A stretch of 64,000 nt of DNA from Paraphysomonas bandaiensis. Lineage: Eukaryota > Chrysophyceae. The notes under the pieces were generated by a model that made no database searches, was not told where the DNA came from, and saw nothing but the letters and a program-made list of their open reading frames with translations. Position numbers and translations under genes: made by a program. The first letter of the stretch is position 1; every line of letters begins with the position of its first letter. Location: NCBI GenBank assembly GCA_965644295.1, contig CBFFRP010000263.1, forward strand, positions 496,001 to 560,000. The letters run 5' to 3'. Positions 1-11,075 of the stretch are shown here, piece by piece.

Positions 1-627
1 TGCATCGAGTACATCATAACTATAACGGGTACAACTAGTTCCGAAAAACCTGTATACAATAGATAGGCCGTGCATATAACCAAGGGCAGAGGCAATTTCG
101 CAGAAATAAAATCGGGCTACATTCTCCTTAAATCGAACTTCTCGTTTCATTCGCATGTAGAGTTCACCACCCACAGCATATTCAAACACTAGTGCTATTG
201 CAGTTGGTGCCTGCAAAGAGATAACTCATACACAGCACTGTAAAAGGATACTACAAACCTGATAGCCCCCAAAAAAATGAATTAAGAAAGGATGATCTAG
301 TTTCCTCAAAATATTCATTTCCTGCCTTACTGTGATATAGTGAGATCACAAAGGTCAAACGTACCTGTTGTGTTCGCTCTGCACCCTTTGTATCAAATAT
401 TATTTTTTTGGGAATGAACTTTATCGCAATGTACTTTGAACTTCGTCGGTGTTGAGCATAAAAAACTAGACCAAACTTTCCCTGACCTGAAATACAGGTA
501 AGTGAGCTATCAGTTGAATGAAAACATCTCTGGGATACCTATCACAGATTGGAGTATGAATTCATCATGATTAAGTTGATCAATATCTGTACTCCCTGGA
601 TGTAATAACCATTCTACTCTTTTTGTT
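1..627 (-). CDS. AGC-family Ser/Thr protein kinase, partial (N-lobe)
   Basis: Part of a protein kinase gene on the minus strand, cut by the window edge. Four exons read in order: 627-539, 486-365, 321-259 and 210-50. GT-AG introns of 52, 43 and 48 nt keep the frame. The exons give the glycine loop IGQGKFG, the ATP lysine in YIAIKF, the segment LRKLDHPFLIHFFGGY, the hinge LVFEYAVGGELY and the run-up to the catalytic loop, ending IVYR in phase 2; the expected Asp-Leu-Lys would lie beyond base 1. Hinge and HPFL-type motifs are typical of AGC kinases (PKA, PKG, AKT group). Cyclic-nucleotide-binding or PH domains that would settle the subgroup are not in view. An in-frame AG acceptor at 628 suggests more 5' exons upstream, not traced. 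The kinase call is secure; the subgroup is not. Confidence 0.85.
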
Positions 628-1145
628 CTATAATATAACATATACATATATAGATATCAGTACATATCGAATATATATACATGATGATCTACCCGGATGA
701 TACTTGCATTGTATATTTCTTTGATGAACCACCTCCCATAGTACTGAATCAATTATAGTTTAATATAAATAAGTAGTAATGTGTGTATGTGTTATATACA
801 AGCAGATATGTAGTAGGTAGTAGTGGGTAGTGGGTAGTAGTAGGTGATGGTGGTGGTAATGTATAGAAGATGTAATAGATGTATGTATATGTTACATTCT
901 TAATACATTATTTAATAATAATAGAATGAAATATATTCCACTGTGTTTTAATGGATGTCAATACATGTTGTGTTAATAAAGGGTTCATTCATTCATATGT
1001 AAGTGAGGTGGGAGTGTGGTCACTTGATGGCATTAACAGACTGCTGCTTCTATTACTCCATACGTGTGTATGTAACTTCCTCTTGACATACTATAATATA
1101 GATAAATATATATTATCATTAGAGATGCTAATAGAATACACAGTT
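628..1145. other. Intergenic, simple-sequence rich
   Basis: No gene is supported here, apart from possible 5' exons of the minus-strand kinase at the left edge. Bases 780-865 hold a degenerate GTA/GTG-rich stretch (variants of gtagtaggtagtagtgggta), followed by an AT-rich run up to the tRNA gene. Confidence 0.5.
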
Positions 1146-1218
1146 GCCGGGCTAGCTCAGTCGGTAGAGCGCAGGACTCTTAATCCTGTGGTCGTGGGTT
1201 CGAGCCCCACGTTCGGTG
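1146..1218 (+). tRNA. tRNA-Lys (anticodon CTT)
   Basis: A 73-nt cloverleaf without an intron. The acceptor stem GCCGGGC pairs with GTTCGGT (with G-U pairs), U8-A9 follow, the D arm is GCTC/GAGC, the anticodon loop carries CTT, and the T arm GTGGG/CCCAC holds the canonical TTCGAGC loop. The internal A box (TAGCTCAGTCGG) and B box (GGTTCGAGC) of a Pol III promoter are intact. A T6 run follows at about 1223-1229 as the Pol III terminator. CCA is not encoded, as usual in eukaryotes. Confidence 0.96.
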
Positions 1219-1327
1219 CAAAATTTTTTCAATACTCTTATAATGATTTACTATAACTTCTTAATATATATATCGTAAAAAATGCCAAAGCCATTACCAA
1301 AGAAAGTCAGTTCGATACTGGCAATGA

Positions 1328-1400
1328 GGGCGACTAGCTCAATTGGTAGAGCGCACGCTTAGCATGCGTGAGGTAGTGGGATCGAAGCCCACGTTGTCCA
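1328..1400 (+). tRNA. tRNA-Ala (anticodon AGC)
   Basis: A 73-nt cloverleaf. The acceptor stem GGGCGAC pairs with GTTGTCC and includes the G3:U70 wobble pair, the main identity signal for alanyl-tRNA synthetase. The anticodon loop is TTAGCAT (AGC, read as IGC after deamination). The T loop is ATCGAAG, so position 54 is A rather than the usual U. A T5 run follows at about 1405. It lies 110 bp after tRNA-Lys on the same strand. Confidence 0.95.
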
Positions 1401-1674
1401 CATCTTTTTATTTTCGTCATCCATATACTGTGTTATACGTAGTGGTATATCTCTGTATTTTAGGATTGTCCACCTCTTTGGCCACTCATGTAGGGTACAC
1501 ATATCTGTACATATAGAGAAGTACGAGTGGTATGATGCCTCAGGCCACATACTTTTACTGTATGTACATGTATATGTATATATAACCATATACAATCTAC
1601 GTCTCATTATATTAAGTCTTATATCACTCTATATATGGACATATCACTCATAATACACTGATAACTATCCTCTC

Positions 1675-4600
1675 ATGTTAACCCCTAGATATGTACATCG
1701 TTATATGTCAATCACCCGTCTCTGGCCTATCATACACCGCTCACAACCTCATATCCGGCCCTTCTCACTCCTTCCTAGTATATATGTACCCAGAGAATTT
1801 GATAAAGAACTTAAATCACTTATATCTGGTTCATTTTCATCAGCTGATATTAATAAGTTTCTATCCAATCATTTGAATGATATGTCAGAGCATGATATTG
1901 GCAATTTTATGCTACAATGTGGACATAGTCGTGTACGTATTAATGACAAATACATTAACCGAATATTGCTATATTTTAAGAGCAGTAGGAAACCTATATC
2001 CACTACAACTATTGCTCGTATTTTTTACGGATTAAATGGGTTCGCATCAAAAGAGGTGTATGAATCTCTGTCGCACGTTTTACGACAGTCGGCTGGAAGC
2101 ATCAATCCAAGTGTGTTTAGCCTTGCAGTCAAAGGGTTGAAGAATCTTGGCGCGAAAGGGGTTTCTGACGAAGTTGTAGAGCTTCTTCTTGACAGGGTAA
2201 ATTGCCTTTTTTTCTACGCTTCTATTAAGTAACTCAAATATTCTGTAGGTGGTGCCTTTTCCTGATGGTGACCTCCGGTCTGCATCGATGATATTGCATA
2301 GTCTCTACTTTATCCAGCCGGAATCTCGAGCTGCTAACAAAATCTTAACATATGCTCGAAACGCCCTAGAAAGTCACGATGAAGCCATGACTCTTTATGA
2401 TATAGGTACATAATATTTTGTTGTCTTTGTGCAATCATATGTCCGTAGTGTCATCTCATTAGAATATGTAGGTGTGGCGCTTTTGGGTATTAGACGCTTT
2501 CCTATTGGTGATCCCTTAAAGCGCTCTGTATTTCGATACCTTGTTCAGAAATTAGCGGCTGAGCGAGAGAGACTTCGTGCTGATTCTGCTACCGTAAACC
2601 CCGCTTGCGTTACCCGGATCATCACTGCCCTCCCGACGTCATCACTTGACTGCGGTACAGACCCTGATCTTTTAGAAGCATTCGATATTTTGTCCAGTCT
2701 ACTTCAAATGCCACTAGAGCGCCCATTGATGGGAAAGGAACTGTCAGCTGTTTTTTCAACTTTATCAGGTAATCTCGATAGGTCGCCCAATCTAAGGACA
2801 TCTGTTTTTGATTGTGCGACCACCAGCATACAGCTTCGACAAAAGATATCGGCGTCTGATCTCACTGAAATTCTTTTGGGCATGGGAAAGTGCGAATACA
2901 GCGAACTGACTAGTAAGAATTTTGTAAATTGTATCTCTGAAACTTTGGCGAAAACTGCAGTCAGTGGAGATTTTACCGAAGATCAAGTCCAGATGATTTT
3001 GTGTGGTCTAGGGCAGAAACGTATCTCCAGTACTGAGACAATACTGGACACCATCTTACCCGAATTTCTAGAAGTTTATGGCAAATGGAATTTACCACTC
3101 ATTTTGGATGCACAGCATCGTATTTCCTCAATGAATTGGAGTCGCCGTGTGAAGAGTAAGGTTCATACTCAGGTTGCGAGATGTATCCGATTTATCCCAG
3201 ATGAGCCGTCCACTGCTGAGGTGGTCGCCTTCCTAAAAGCTATTGGTACCTACCGTACTGTTGGGTTTATAAAAGACTATATGAAAGAATATGTGTTGAG
3301 ACTGATGAATGCTCAAAATGAAATATGGTTCAATGAGAGTGAACTGTGTGGCGTGTTTAAAAATCTAACTGACTCTCTGTGGAAAGCGCCTTCGATATGG
3401 GATATGTTAGGTGAGATTGTAAGGCGTGTGCCATCTGAAAGTATCATTAAAAGTACTCCCGTGATGGTACATGGATTTCAGTCTCTCCGATTTACGGGTG
3501 ATAGTATTCATGAGGTCATCTCCAAGGAAGATTGTAACCCGGTCATATCTTACTTGTTGATGCTTTGCAATCAACTCGAAAAGCAGGAATCAATAGCCAT
3601 GAGTGGGACACAGTTTTCACAAGTACTTTCTGGTTTCCGAAATTTTACAACTCGGAGGAATGAAGTCACTCAGGCTATTGATCTTCTTCTATCGCGAGCA
3701 TGTATTTCAGAGCCGATGACAGTTAAAGACCTGTCCAATTGTTTAAAAAGCATCAGGAATATGAAAATCAATACCCCGAGTGTTGAAAATATCATAAATA
3801 TGTTAATCACTCAAAATCAGAGAATCAAGGGAGTTATGACTAGCTCGGAATTATTGGCAGCAGTAAATATGCTATGCATCTCTGAACCCTGCGAGTCACG
3901 CGCCAAGGTTTTTATCCTGCTCGCCACACTTTGCAATGAGCACACTTCCTTTTTTTCCGCTGCCGATATTTCCAACATATTTCTTCGGTTACAGCACTTA
4001 TCTAAGTGTGCTGATTCACAACCATTGGTGGAGGCACTGGGAAAAAAGCTTCTCCTCTGTGAATTCATATCACTCGATGATGTCAGTAAGATATGCGCAG
4101 GGGTCAAGAATTTTGATAGCAGGAGCCCTGTTTTATCAAAGCTGATGAAAACAACTTTAAAAAAGCTTGATGACTGTACTGATTTCGATTTCTTATTGAC
4201 TATGCGTTGCATATTAGATTTGTGGGTACACAAATCAAAATGTGAATCTGCGCAAGAAGTTGTCTATTATCTGATGTCGAGGCTTCGGCAAAGAATCTGT
4301 CAAGATCCGAAGATGGTACGAATTTTGATAGCATCGGCACAAGAAATCCTAGAAAGTTCTCATCCAGATAGACAAGCTGTGCTCGACATGTTTGCCGAAA
4401 ACGTGTTGCCCTTCACTGTTTCTGGCAAGTCCATTGTAGTTGATGATGCAACAATGTGCCTGGGTGTCGATACTGCAGGCACAGAAGTTCTCAACAATAC
4501 TGTGGCGGCAAATTCTATGTCACCCGATGTGGGTTTCGAGTCTTCAAACATTTGTTCTGTGATCATGCGTTTTGGTAATTGCCCATCAGACCCGTCACTT

Positions 4601-4984
4601 CGTGAGAGTGTCGGTATATTGCTGGAAAAGTCGGTGCCAGCCCAGTGGAATCCCACTTGGATTGCTTTAACTTTAGCATCTTTTGAAAAACAATCACATG
4701 ATGACATAATTGTGCGAAAAGTATTAGCGTTCCTTGCAGAAGCGATTAATTGTTGTGAACATCCTTTCAATTCGGAAGACGCTTTGCATTGTATAAAGGG
4801 CCTTCGGAGTAAGAGCGCTGTATCTGAAGTTGAGTTAGTCATTGAAGCCTTAGGAAAAAGAAATGTCTTCGCTAGTGTACATAGTAGTGAAAACCTGCGG
4901 AGTGTATTACTCACTTTGGATGAAGGAGTGTGTGGCCTTGTTTTGCTACAGGATGAAGAGTACTGCTGTACATTGCTCGAATGA
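1675..4984 (+). CDS. Large helical-repeat protein, probably mitochondrial
   Basis: Three exons: 1675-2196, 2249-2405 and 2472-4984. Phase 0 and phase 1 GT-AG introns join them into 1063 residues. I do not recognise a named family. The first 40 residues contain no Asp or Glu and many Arg, His and Ser, as in a mitochondrial presequence; the first acidic residue is at 41. The rest is a run of amphipathic helices with loosely repeating elements such as SSADINKFL, SASDLTEIL, TVKDLSNCL and SAADISNIF about every 35-70 residues. Architecture and spacing recall the helical-repeat RNA-binding proteins of organelles (RAP/FAST-kinase-like or octotricopeptide-like), which act in organelle RNA processing. 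No terminal RAP domain is evident, so that role is only an inference. Long antisense frames at 3817-4233 and 4360-5106 are shadows. Confidence 0.8.
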
Positions 4985-5858
4985 TATTTGTAAATGTGAA
5001 ATTTCGATAGAAGGAGCTCAGTTATCACTAACAAATATAATAAATGCGCGTCCTCTTTCATTTTGATTTCACGTCTAGCTATCACTAACAAATGATATAA
5101 ATGCACAAGCAGCTTTCGTAGGGTTAAATAGTAGGATATCCGCTACCAAATAAAGAATTGATATTTATAATAGTGAAACAATGAGTGTTTATTAGAGTGT
5201 AAGTAATGAACACGATAGAATGAGAATTATGAATAACAACATAGAACATAACTATCATGCACAACGGAATAGTTAGAAGTGTAACTGATAATGACGAGGT
5301 TATTATTCAGATCAATGCATTTGGGAGTATGTTTGTAAGTTTAAGTAGAGCTACAGGCACTATAATTCTAAAATTTACACTCGCAAACTTGTGCGTTCCA
5401 ACAAACAACAAACGACACTGTTGACAAAGTAAACCGTGCAGCTGTCATCTTCACCACAATACACTAATTCGGAAAGCTATTTGATGATATACAACGATCT
5501 TAATACACTTCCATTAAAGAAATGTATGCGCACAAAGATTATAGTGTTGCTATGCCGCCTACCATCTACCATATAGCACGCATGTGTGCCTAGCACTGGT
5601 ACTTGCAACAATGGGGCATAGTGTGCACTATACAAATTTATATGTAATGAAGCATGCACGGTCCTAGCGTTTTATTGGAGTAGAACCTACGAATTCAAGA
5701 ACCAAGAACCTAAGTATTCCAATAAGGAAACAAATATTTTCATGAAAAGGACGGTAAAAACTACCTCAACTATATTTTGTAAACTACTTTGTATTATACA
5801 TTTACACAATATATTAAAAAACTGAAATCAGGAAAGCGATAGATTAAGATGAAATCGT
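4985..5858. other. Convergent intergenic region
   Basis: AT-rich space between two convergent genes. Two direct near-copies of tatcactaacaaat followed by an AT-rich segment start near 5021 and 5080. A fragment of a dispersed retroelement tail sits at 5103-5138. Nothing else is recognisable. Confidence 0.5.
5103..5138 (+). repeat. Solo fragment of the dispersed retroelement 3' tail
   Basis: This stretch (GCACAAGCAGC ... GTTAAATAGTAGGAT) matches the tail shared by the elements at 22.4, 45.6, 47.7 and 56.5 kb. It lies about 120 bp after the stop codon of the helical-repeat gene. Only about 35 bp align, so it is either a relic or a very short 5'-truncated insertion. Confidence 0.55.
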
Positions 5859-7320
5859 CTACTGTGTAATGCTGTGTCGACGTTTCTGAGGTGTTGATAC
5901 ACCAGACTTTGATGGAAATGAAGACGAGCTGAAATAAAAATGATGGTGTTCAGGCTCGTAATGACCAGTTATATGCAACGTTCTCCTCCTACGAAACCGC
6001 TCAGAAAATAACCTACAGCCTATATGTAAAACACGAATCGTAATAAAAAGTACCCACCTCTGATTTTCCCCAGTACCATCGATCACGATATTTTCTTCAC
6101 TGACGTTTCGTGACGGGCGGTGCTCATGCTTCTGGCGGCTATTCAAGTTCACGTCAGAGGGATAATACAAAAAATATACTTACTGCCGCGCATTATCCAC
6201 GTGACTTGGAAACTCTTCGATGCTGCACAACGCAAGGCGTTAATCGCTAATCAAATAGACATATACAGTAAACATACGCGTAATCGGCAATAGAGGCTGG
6301 CGCCGGATGAATCTGTCCTGAGCTTTTTCTAACCAGCATACTGCGTAAACACGTTGTCGGAATATTAGCTACCAAAATATCAAAGGAAAGGAAGTAAAGA
6401 TGTAAAAGTCACATATGAACATAGAGCTACTTCACTGCTAACACACCATTCCGTCGAAGAAGATCGACTCGGTGTCTCCTGTTTCCTGTAGTTTATACCC
6501 AAAAGCTTGGAGACTGGAACATACTCATTGTGGCACATCGCGGTCCTTTTCCTCTGCAGTTCATCCCAAAAGTGGTTCCCAATCACGGCAGTGCGGAACT
6601 TAGTCTGCAGGGCAAATGCGGGATATAAGAGAGCCGTGTGGCTCTTTAGAAATCGGCAAAATGCATATACATCAATAGTAGTGCGACCAAGCTCGCCAAG
6701 ACAATAACACGCCCTACTCACATATTATAAGCAGTGATCATGCATATCAACACAATATTGTGGACACACGGACGGTACCTTCTGGCATGTACACTATGCT
6801 CAAAGTCTTCCCCATACAAATCCTTAATCAAACATATAATTTCCGAGATTTCAATGTTACCGCTTCTATCAATATCACACATATCATATGCGAACATCTC
6901 TGAAATAATAAATGAGCACAAAAGGCACTGAAATATATCCACAAGTACCGATACAGTTCCTTTCTAGTGTGCAATAATTCCATACACTGATCACAAATCT
7001 ATTAAAGCCAAGTATACTAGAATGATCACCATCACTAATTGAAAATATACGTTTTGTGAATTCATTATTTTCAATAGATAAGTAATGAAGTGTTTCATCT
7101 ATATGTATACTATCCGTGCTGCGTATATCCATCTGACGATAGAGTTTATATAGTCGACCAACATCACTTTCAGTTAATTGAAGTATATCATATTCATCTT
7201 TATGCTCTTTGACACATGGATAACTCTGTATATATATTATATTAGGTTATATCTATGATATATTGGGATATATCTACATACACTGTATACACGAGAGTAT
7301 TTAGAGAATAAGCCCCCCAT
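5859..7320 (-). CDS. EF-hand protein with predicted N-myristoylation
   Basis: Nine exons fit in frame: 7320-7291, 7225-6949, 6899-6779, 6713-6525, 6485-6447, 6340-6278, 6222-6184, 6138-6058 and 5928-5859, giving 302 residues. The start MGGLFSK matches the myristoylation pattern (Gly2, Ser6, Lys7), suggesting membrane attachment. The first part resembles the EF-hand/calcineurin-B-like proteins common in ciliates, oomycetes and diatoms: a degenerate EF-hand, VWNYCTL, then a canonical loop DIDRSGNIEISE that should bind calcium, and a closing block ALQTKFRTAVIGNHFWDEL. The last about 100 residues are low-complexity, basic and Ser-rich, and I see no homology for them. The C-terminal splicing is less certain, especially introns 6446-6341 (106 nt) and 6057-5929 (129 nt). 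Partner and pathway are unknown. Confidence 0.75.
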
Positions 7321-7821
7321 TACTTGATTATATTATTCATATGTACATTGTATGTATGATAGTTATGAGTAGTATTAATATTTGATGTTATACATGATTG
7401 TATTGAGCATTATTTGTATAGTTTAATAGTAACTTGGAGGGATATGAGTGTATAGATATGAAGACTGCTGTAAGCTGCTGTACTGTTACGACTCTGCTGT
7501 GTTTATGTGTATGTATAGTATGTACGTATGTATATGTCATGGATAGAGTATTCCTACATAGAAATTTTGGTATGGTACTGCTCTACTCTGTACTGAAGTA
7601 CTGTTGAATTGTACTACGATAGACTATAGTATAGTACAGTACTACAGTACTACAGTACTGCTGTACTTTCTCTATTCTATTACGTACACTACACTATGCT
7701 CTGTGTGTGTATGTATGCTTCCATTCCTAGTAGGAAATCAACTGCATGTCATCAATAGCTATACACATACATCATTAAACTATCAGGATAGCTCATACAT
7801 TATCATTATAGATAGAAACTA
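7321..7821. promoter_or_regulatory. Divergent promoter region, EF-hand gene / CSN1
   Basis: A 501-bp gap between two divergent start codons. CTGCTGTA occurs at 7465-7472, 7475-7482 and 7658-7665, about 145-160 bp before one or the other start. The last copy sits in a cluster of TACAGTAC/GTACTGTA palindromes at 7620-7670. No TATA box can be assigned with confidence because the region is AT-rich throughout. Confidence 0.45.
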
Positions 7822-9204
7822 ATGGATACAATGATGGAAATAGATGATAATGAAAGATATTATAACTATGACAATATTAATCTAGAGGAATATGCATCTC
7901 GTTATGCAGGATACACTCTATTAACCCGTATGCGTTTTATTGCTAATACAATTAAACCATTACGAAATAAAGCTTTAAAGATTTTACATGATGAACTTAA
8001 GAAAGGCATGTGTACATCTATATATACTGAAATATTCTCGGAAATGGATAATTCTTTTGATTCGGATTTTGTATATGACTCCACTTGGGTGAATGAAACA
8101 GAAAGACAAGCTGAAGCTAGAATGGAACAATTGATTGCTGATCTTAATGCTGCTAAAAGTTCAGTAATTAAAGAAACAATTCGGGAGGCTTTCAATGATA
8201 TTGGAGATTTTGAGTATGCTCGAGGGCATCTCATCGAAGCAGCGAAAGCGTACTTAAGAACACGTGATTACACCTCCATGGCCCGCCATACGGAGGACAT
8301 GTGCGTAAACATGGTGACCGTATACATTGGACTTGAAAAAATGTTGAACATTGTGAATTTTTCGAATAAAGCTGAAGACGCTGATACCAGCGTGTTGGTG
8401 AGAGACAAGTTATACGCGGCATACGCTTTGGTTTATCTATCGCAATCTGATTACCTGGAAGTTGCACGCAAATTTCTTAATATTGATGGTAATATTATTG
8501 GAAAGTTTCCACATATTATATCGACAGAGGACATCGCAATCTTTGCCACTATCTGCGCACTTGCTACGTTCGATAGGACGGACATAAGAAAGTCCTTAAT
8601 GGAAAATAGAAAATTTAAGAGTATTCTCGAACAGGTCCCATCGATGCGTTTGCTTGTACAAGAGTTTCTTGACAGGAAGTTTTCATCAGTGCGTTGTCGC
8701 TTGGAGGAGTTGAGACCTCTATTGAGTTTGGATATACATTTTAACTCCCATATTGACAAAATCTTCAAACTAATATTGGACAAAATGATAATTCAGTACT
8801 TCGCTCCATATGGTAAAGTTGATTTGACTAAAATGGCAGCAGAACTGGGTTTAGATGCGAAAACATTAGAAGCCTCTTTATTCGCCCTGATATCGAAAGG
8901 GAAGTTGGCTGCACTTATTGATATTGCCGGCAATACTCTTCGTAGACGTGATGTCGACAAGAGAAAACAAGCCATGAGTAGTGTGTGTCAGCTAGCCAAG
9001 TCACACGGCGAATATATGAGGCGATCAATTTTGCGCCTTTCCTTGCTGAAGCACAAATTGAGTGTCATTGCCAATGAAGGATTCGAAGAAATTGAGCAAT
9101 TCAATGGTGGGAATAGGGGTATGTCGGATGGCAGTGGTGGGTTTGTCCATAGGGATCATTATCAGGAACATTTCGCAGAATCATCTATGGATATTGGACT
9201 CTAA
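7822..9204 (+). CDS. CSN1: COP9 signalosome subunit 1
   Basis: Single-exon gene of 460 residues, close to the usual 440-530 of CSN1/GPS1. CSN1 is a PCI-domain scaffold of the COP9 signalosome, the complex that removes NEDD8 from cullin-RING ligases. The N-terminus has the family block LEEYASRYAGYTLLTRMRFI, followed by helical repeats (Rpn7-like) through about residue 240, including FNDIGDFEYARGHLIEAAKA. A PCI winged-helix domain spans about 270-390, including the block YGKVDLTKMAAELGLDAKTL. The close relative Rpn7 lacks the ASRY-type N-terminal motif, which favours CSN1. The start at MDTMMEID is the first ATG of the open frame and directly precedes the conserved block. It shares its upstream region with the divergent EF-hand gene. 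Confidence 0.92.
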   Translation: MDTMMEIDDNERYYNYDNINLEEYASRYAGYTLLTRMRFIANTIKPLRNKALKILHDELKKGMCTSIYTEIFSEMDNSFDSDFVYDSTWVNETERQAEARMEQLIADLNAAKSSVIKETIREAFNDIGDFEYARGHLIEAAKAYLRTRDYTSMARHTEDMCVNMVTVYIGLEKMLNIVNFSNKAEDADTSVLVRDKLYAAYALVYLSQSDYLEVARKFLNIDGNIIGKFPHIISTEDIAIFATICALATFDRTDIRKSLMENRKFKSILEQVPSMRLLVQEFLDRKFSSVRCRLEELRPLLSLDIHFNSHIDKIFKLILDKMIIQYFAPYGKVDLTKMAAELGLDAKTLEASLFALISKGKLAALIDIAGNTLRRRDVDKRKQAMSSVCQLAKSHGEYMRRSILRLSLLKHKLSVIANEGFEEIEQFNGGNRGMSDGSGGFVHRDHYQEHFAESSMDIGL

Positions 9205-10224
9205 TCGTCATTTGATTTAATGTTTTGTTATGACAACATAGTTCATGCAGTATTTGCCTAAACTGCAATATTTTTTTCTCGGAGAAACAGTGTAATAATT
9301 CGAGTTATTTGGTGATAATTCAGCAACATCGCGTATATGAAGTCGTAGTACGTGTAATTTTCAAGCTTTATTATTATAGATATAATTTCTTTCTTGATTG
9401 GCATAGTTTCCACTTATAAATCCCGTAATGGGCTTATCTTTACCTAACCCTACAAGGCGATGAGAAAGCATTTTAGGTTTGTGAGCATCTTGCTAGGAGA
9501 GTCAAAGTGTTGAAAACTGGACAGGAACAATCACCAAGTTTCGCTATGATGGGTGACTCGTGACTCGTAAGTACTCTTTCACAAGATTCAACTTACTTCT
9601 AATAACCTTTCACATAGTATATCCTGTATAAATGTATAAACAAATAAACATAGTATTTCATATTTCAGACTCTACGATCTTATCATTTAGTGCTAACGTG
9701 CGAAGACATTAAAATACGACGCGTTTTGTACATTTCATTAAAATAACATTAAATGTCCACTACGTCATGTATTCCAACATACTATCCGAAATGATTTGAG
9801 CCACACATCATACCAAGGTGTTCAACCACGCATAGTAGATAATGTATATATTGCTCTAATTATTACATGATTCGCTCTTCTGCAAGGCACTTTATAATCA
9901 TAATGTAGTCAGATATTTAACAAAATACAATTATTTTGCTTTGTACTTGAGTTTTTTGGGCGATAGATATCACCTACTACAATACATACAACTTCTACTC
10001 GAATGCGGTTATGATTTTTCACAATATCAATAGGACATCTGTTCTTAATACTTTTCATCAATCATAATTTCACTTTGTATATATGTTAAACAGCCACACA
10101 TTCAGAATTGAAACTGCCTCTCAATAATATATTTATGCATTATTTCCCTACTTTCTATACAATATGTGGCATGCACACAATAAATCCTGTCAGAGTGTTG
10201 CCGTGGTGATTTTAAATTACCACA
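9205..10224. other. Convergent intergenic region (1 kb)
   Basis: Downstream regions of CSN1 and of the minus-strand ankyrin gene. AT-rich, with no long frame and no recognisable RNA or repeat. I see nothing functional beyond likely 3' UTR and polyadenylation sequence. Confidence 0.5.
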
Positions 10225-11075
10225 TTACAATAGCGTACGAATGTTTTTGAATTTACAACTACGACACACAAGTAAATCTTGTTTTACTTTTGTCAATGCT
10301 ACAGCAACCTGTCCGCAGCTTGCACAAGTAATACCATCTGATGTACATACTTGCTGAGTTGGCAATGGATCAGCCGGAAACGATATAACTGAGCCTCGCT
10401 GACCAATGCTGCTATTTAAGGACATGGCGCTATGTTGTGACAAACAGTCGGCTTCAAGCACGTCAGCAATTAAATCGGCATAACTCTTCCCATATCTGTC
10501 TCGTATATCGGTCCTGGCCCCGGCGCTGAGAAGCAATGCCACCACATCATCTCGACTCTGGGACGCTGCCTTCATCAGTGAAGTGCGACCATCTCCAAAA
10601 CTTGTATCGATGGCATCAATATCTGCGCCATTATTGATGAGAATATCGCAGATGTCACGCCAACCTGAGAAAGCTATGCCACATCAAATTACTTACACAC
10701 AAATTATTAACAACTTCCATACCACAACGATGCAAAGGCGTGGCTCCACAACCATCTGGGGCTGGAATACCATCAACTATCGCTCCTTTAGATAATAAGA
10801 ACTTCACAATATTAATATGTCCATGTTGTGCAGCTGTATACAATATATGAAACCGTATATCACATCAATACAATACATTTACCATAATGAAGTGCTGTGT
10901 AGCCATATGTATCTACTTTATTAACTAAATTCGGCTTTTCCTCAATACGTCTTTGTAACATCGACATACTTCCCTCACACGCACATGTCCATATCGAACA
11001 ATCAGATGATGTATTCTTACAAGGGCAAGTCTCCGGACATGTCGTTCCATGAGATAAAGCAATAGTAAAACTCAT
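10225..11075 (-). CDS. Ankyrin-repeat protein with C-terminal Cys cluster
   Basis: Three exons, 11075-10883, 10833-10723 and 10664-10225, joined by introns of 49 and 58 nt in phase 1, give 247 residues. At least four ankyrin repeats are visible: NKVDTYGYTALHY, AAQHGHINIVKFLLSKGA, ICDILINNGADIDAID with GRTSLMKAAS, and DDVVALLLSAGARTDIRDRYG. Ankyrin repeats are protein-binding surfaces and the partner cannot be told. The N-terminus is Cys-rich (CPETCPCKN). The last 40 residues hold two CxxC pairs (CASC and CRSC) that could bind one zinc ion. It is divergent from the XPG gene, 393 bp away. Confidence 0.85.

Noticed and set aside
951-1256. 101-codon frame overlapping tRNA-Lys
   Set aside because: It reads through the tRNA gene and has no protein features.
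3817-5106. Antisense frames of 138 and 248 codons in the helical-repeat gene
   Set aside because: Shadow frames of a Ser/Leu-rich coding exon with no domain of their own.
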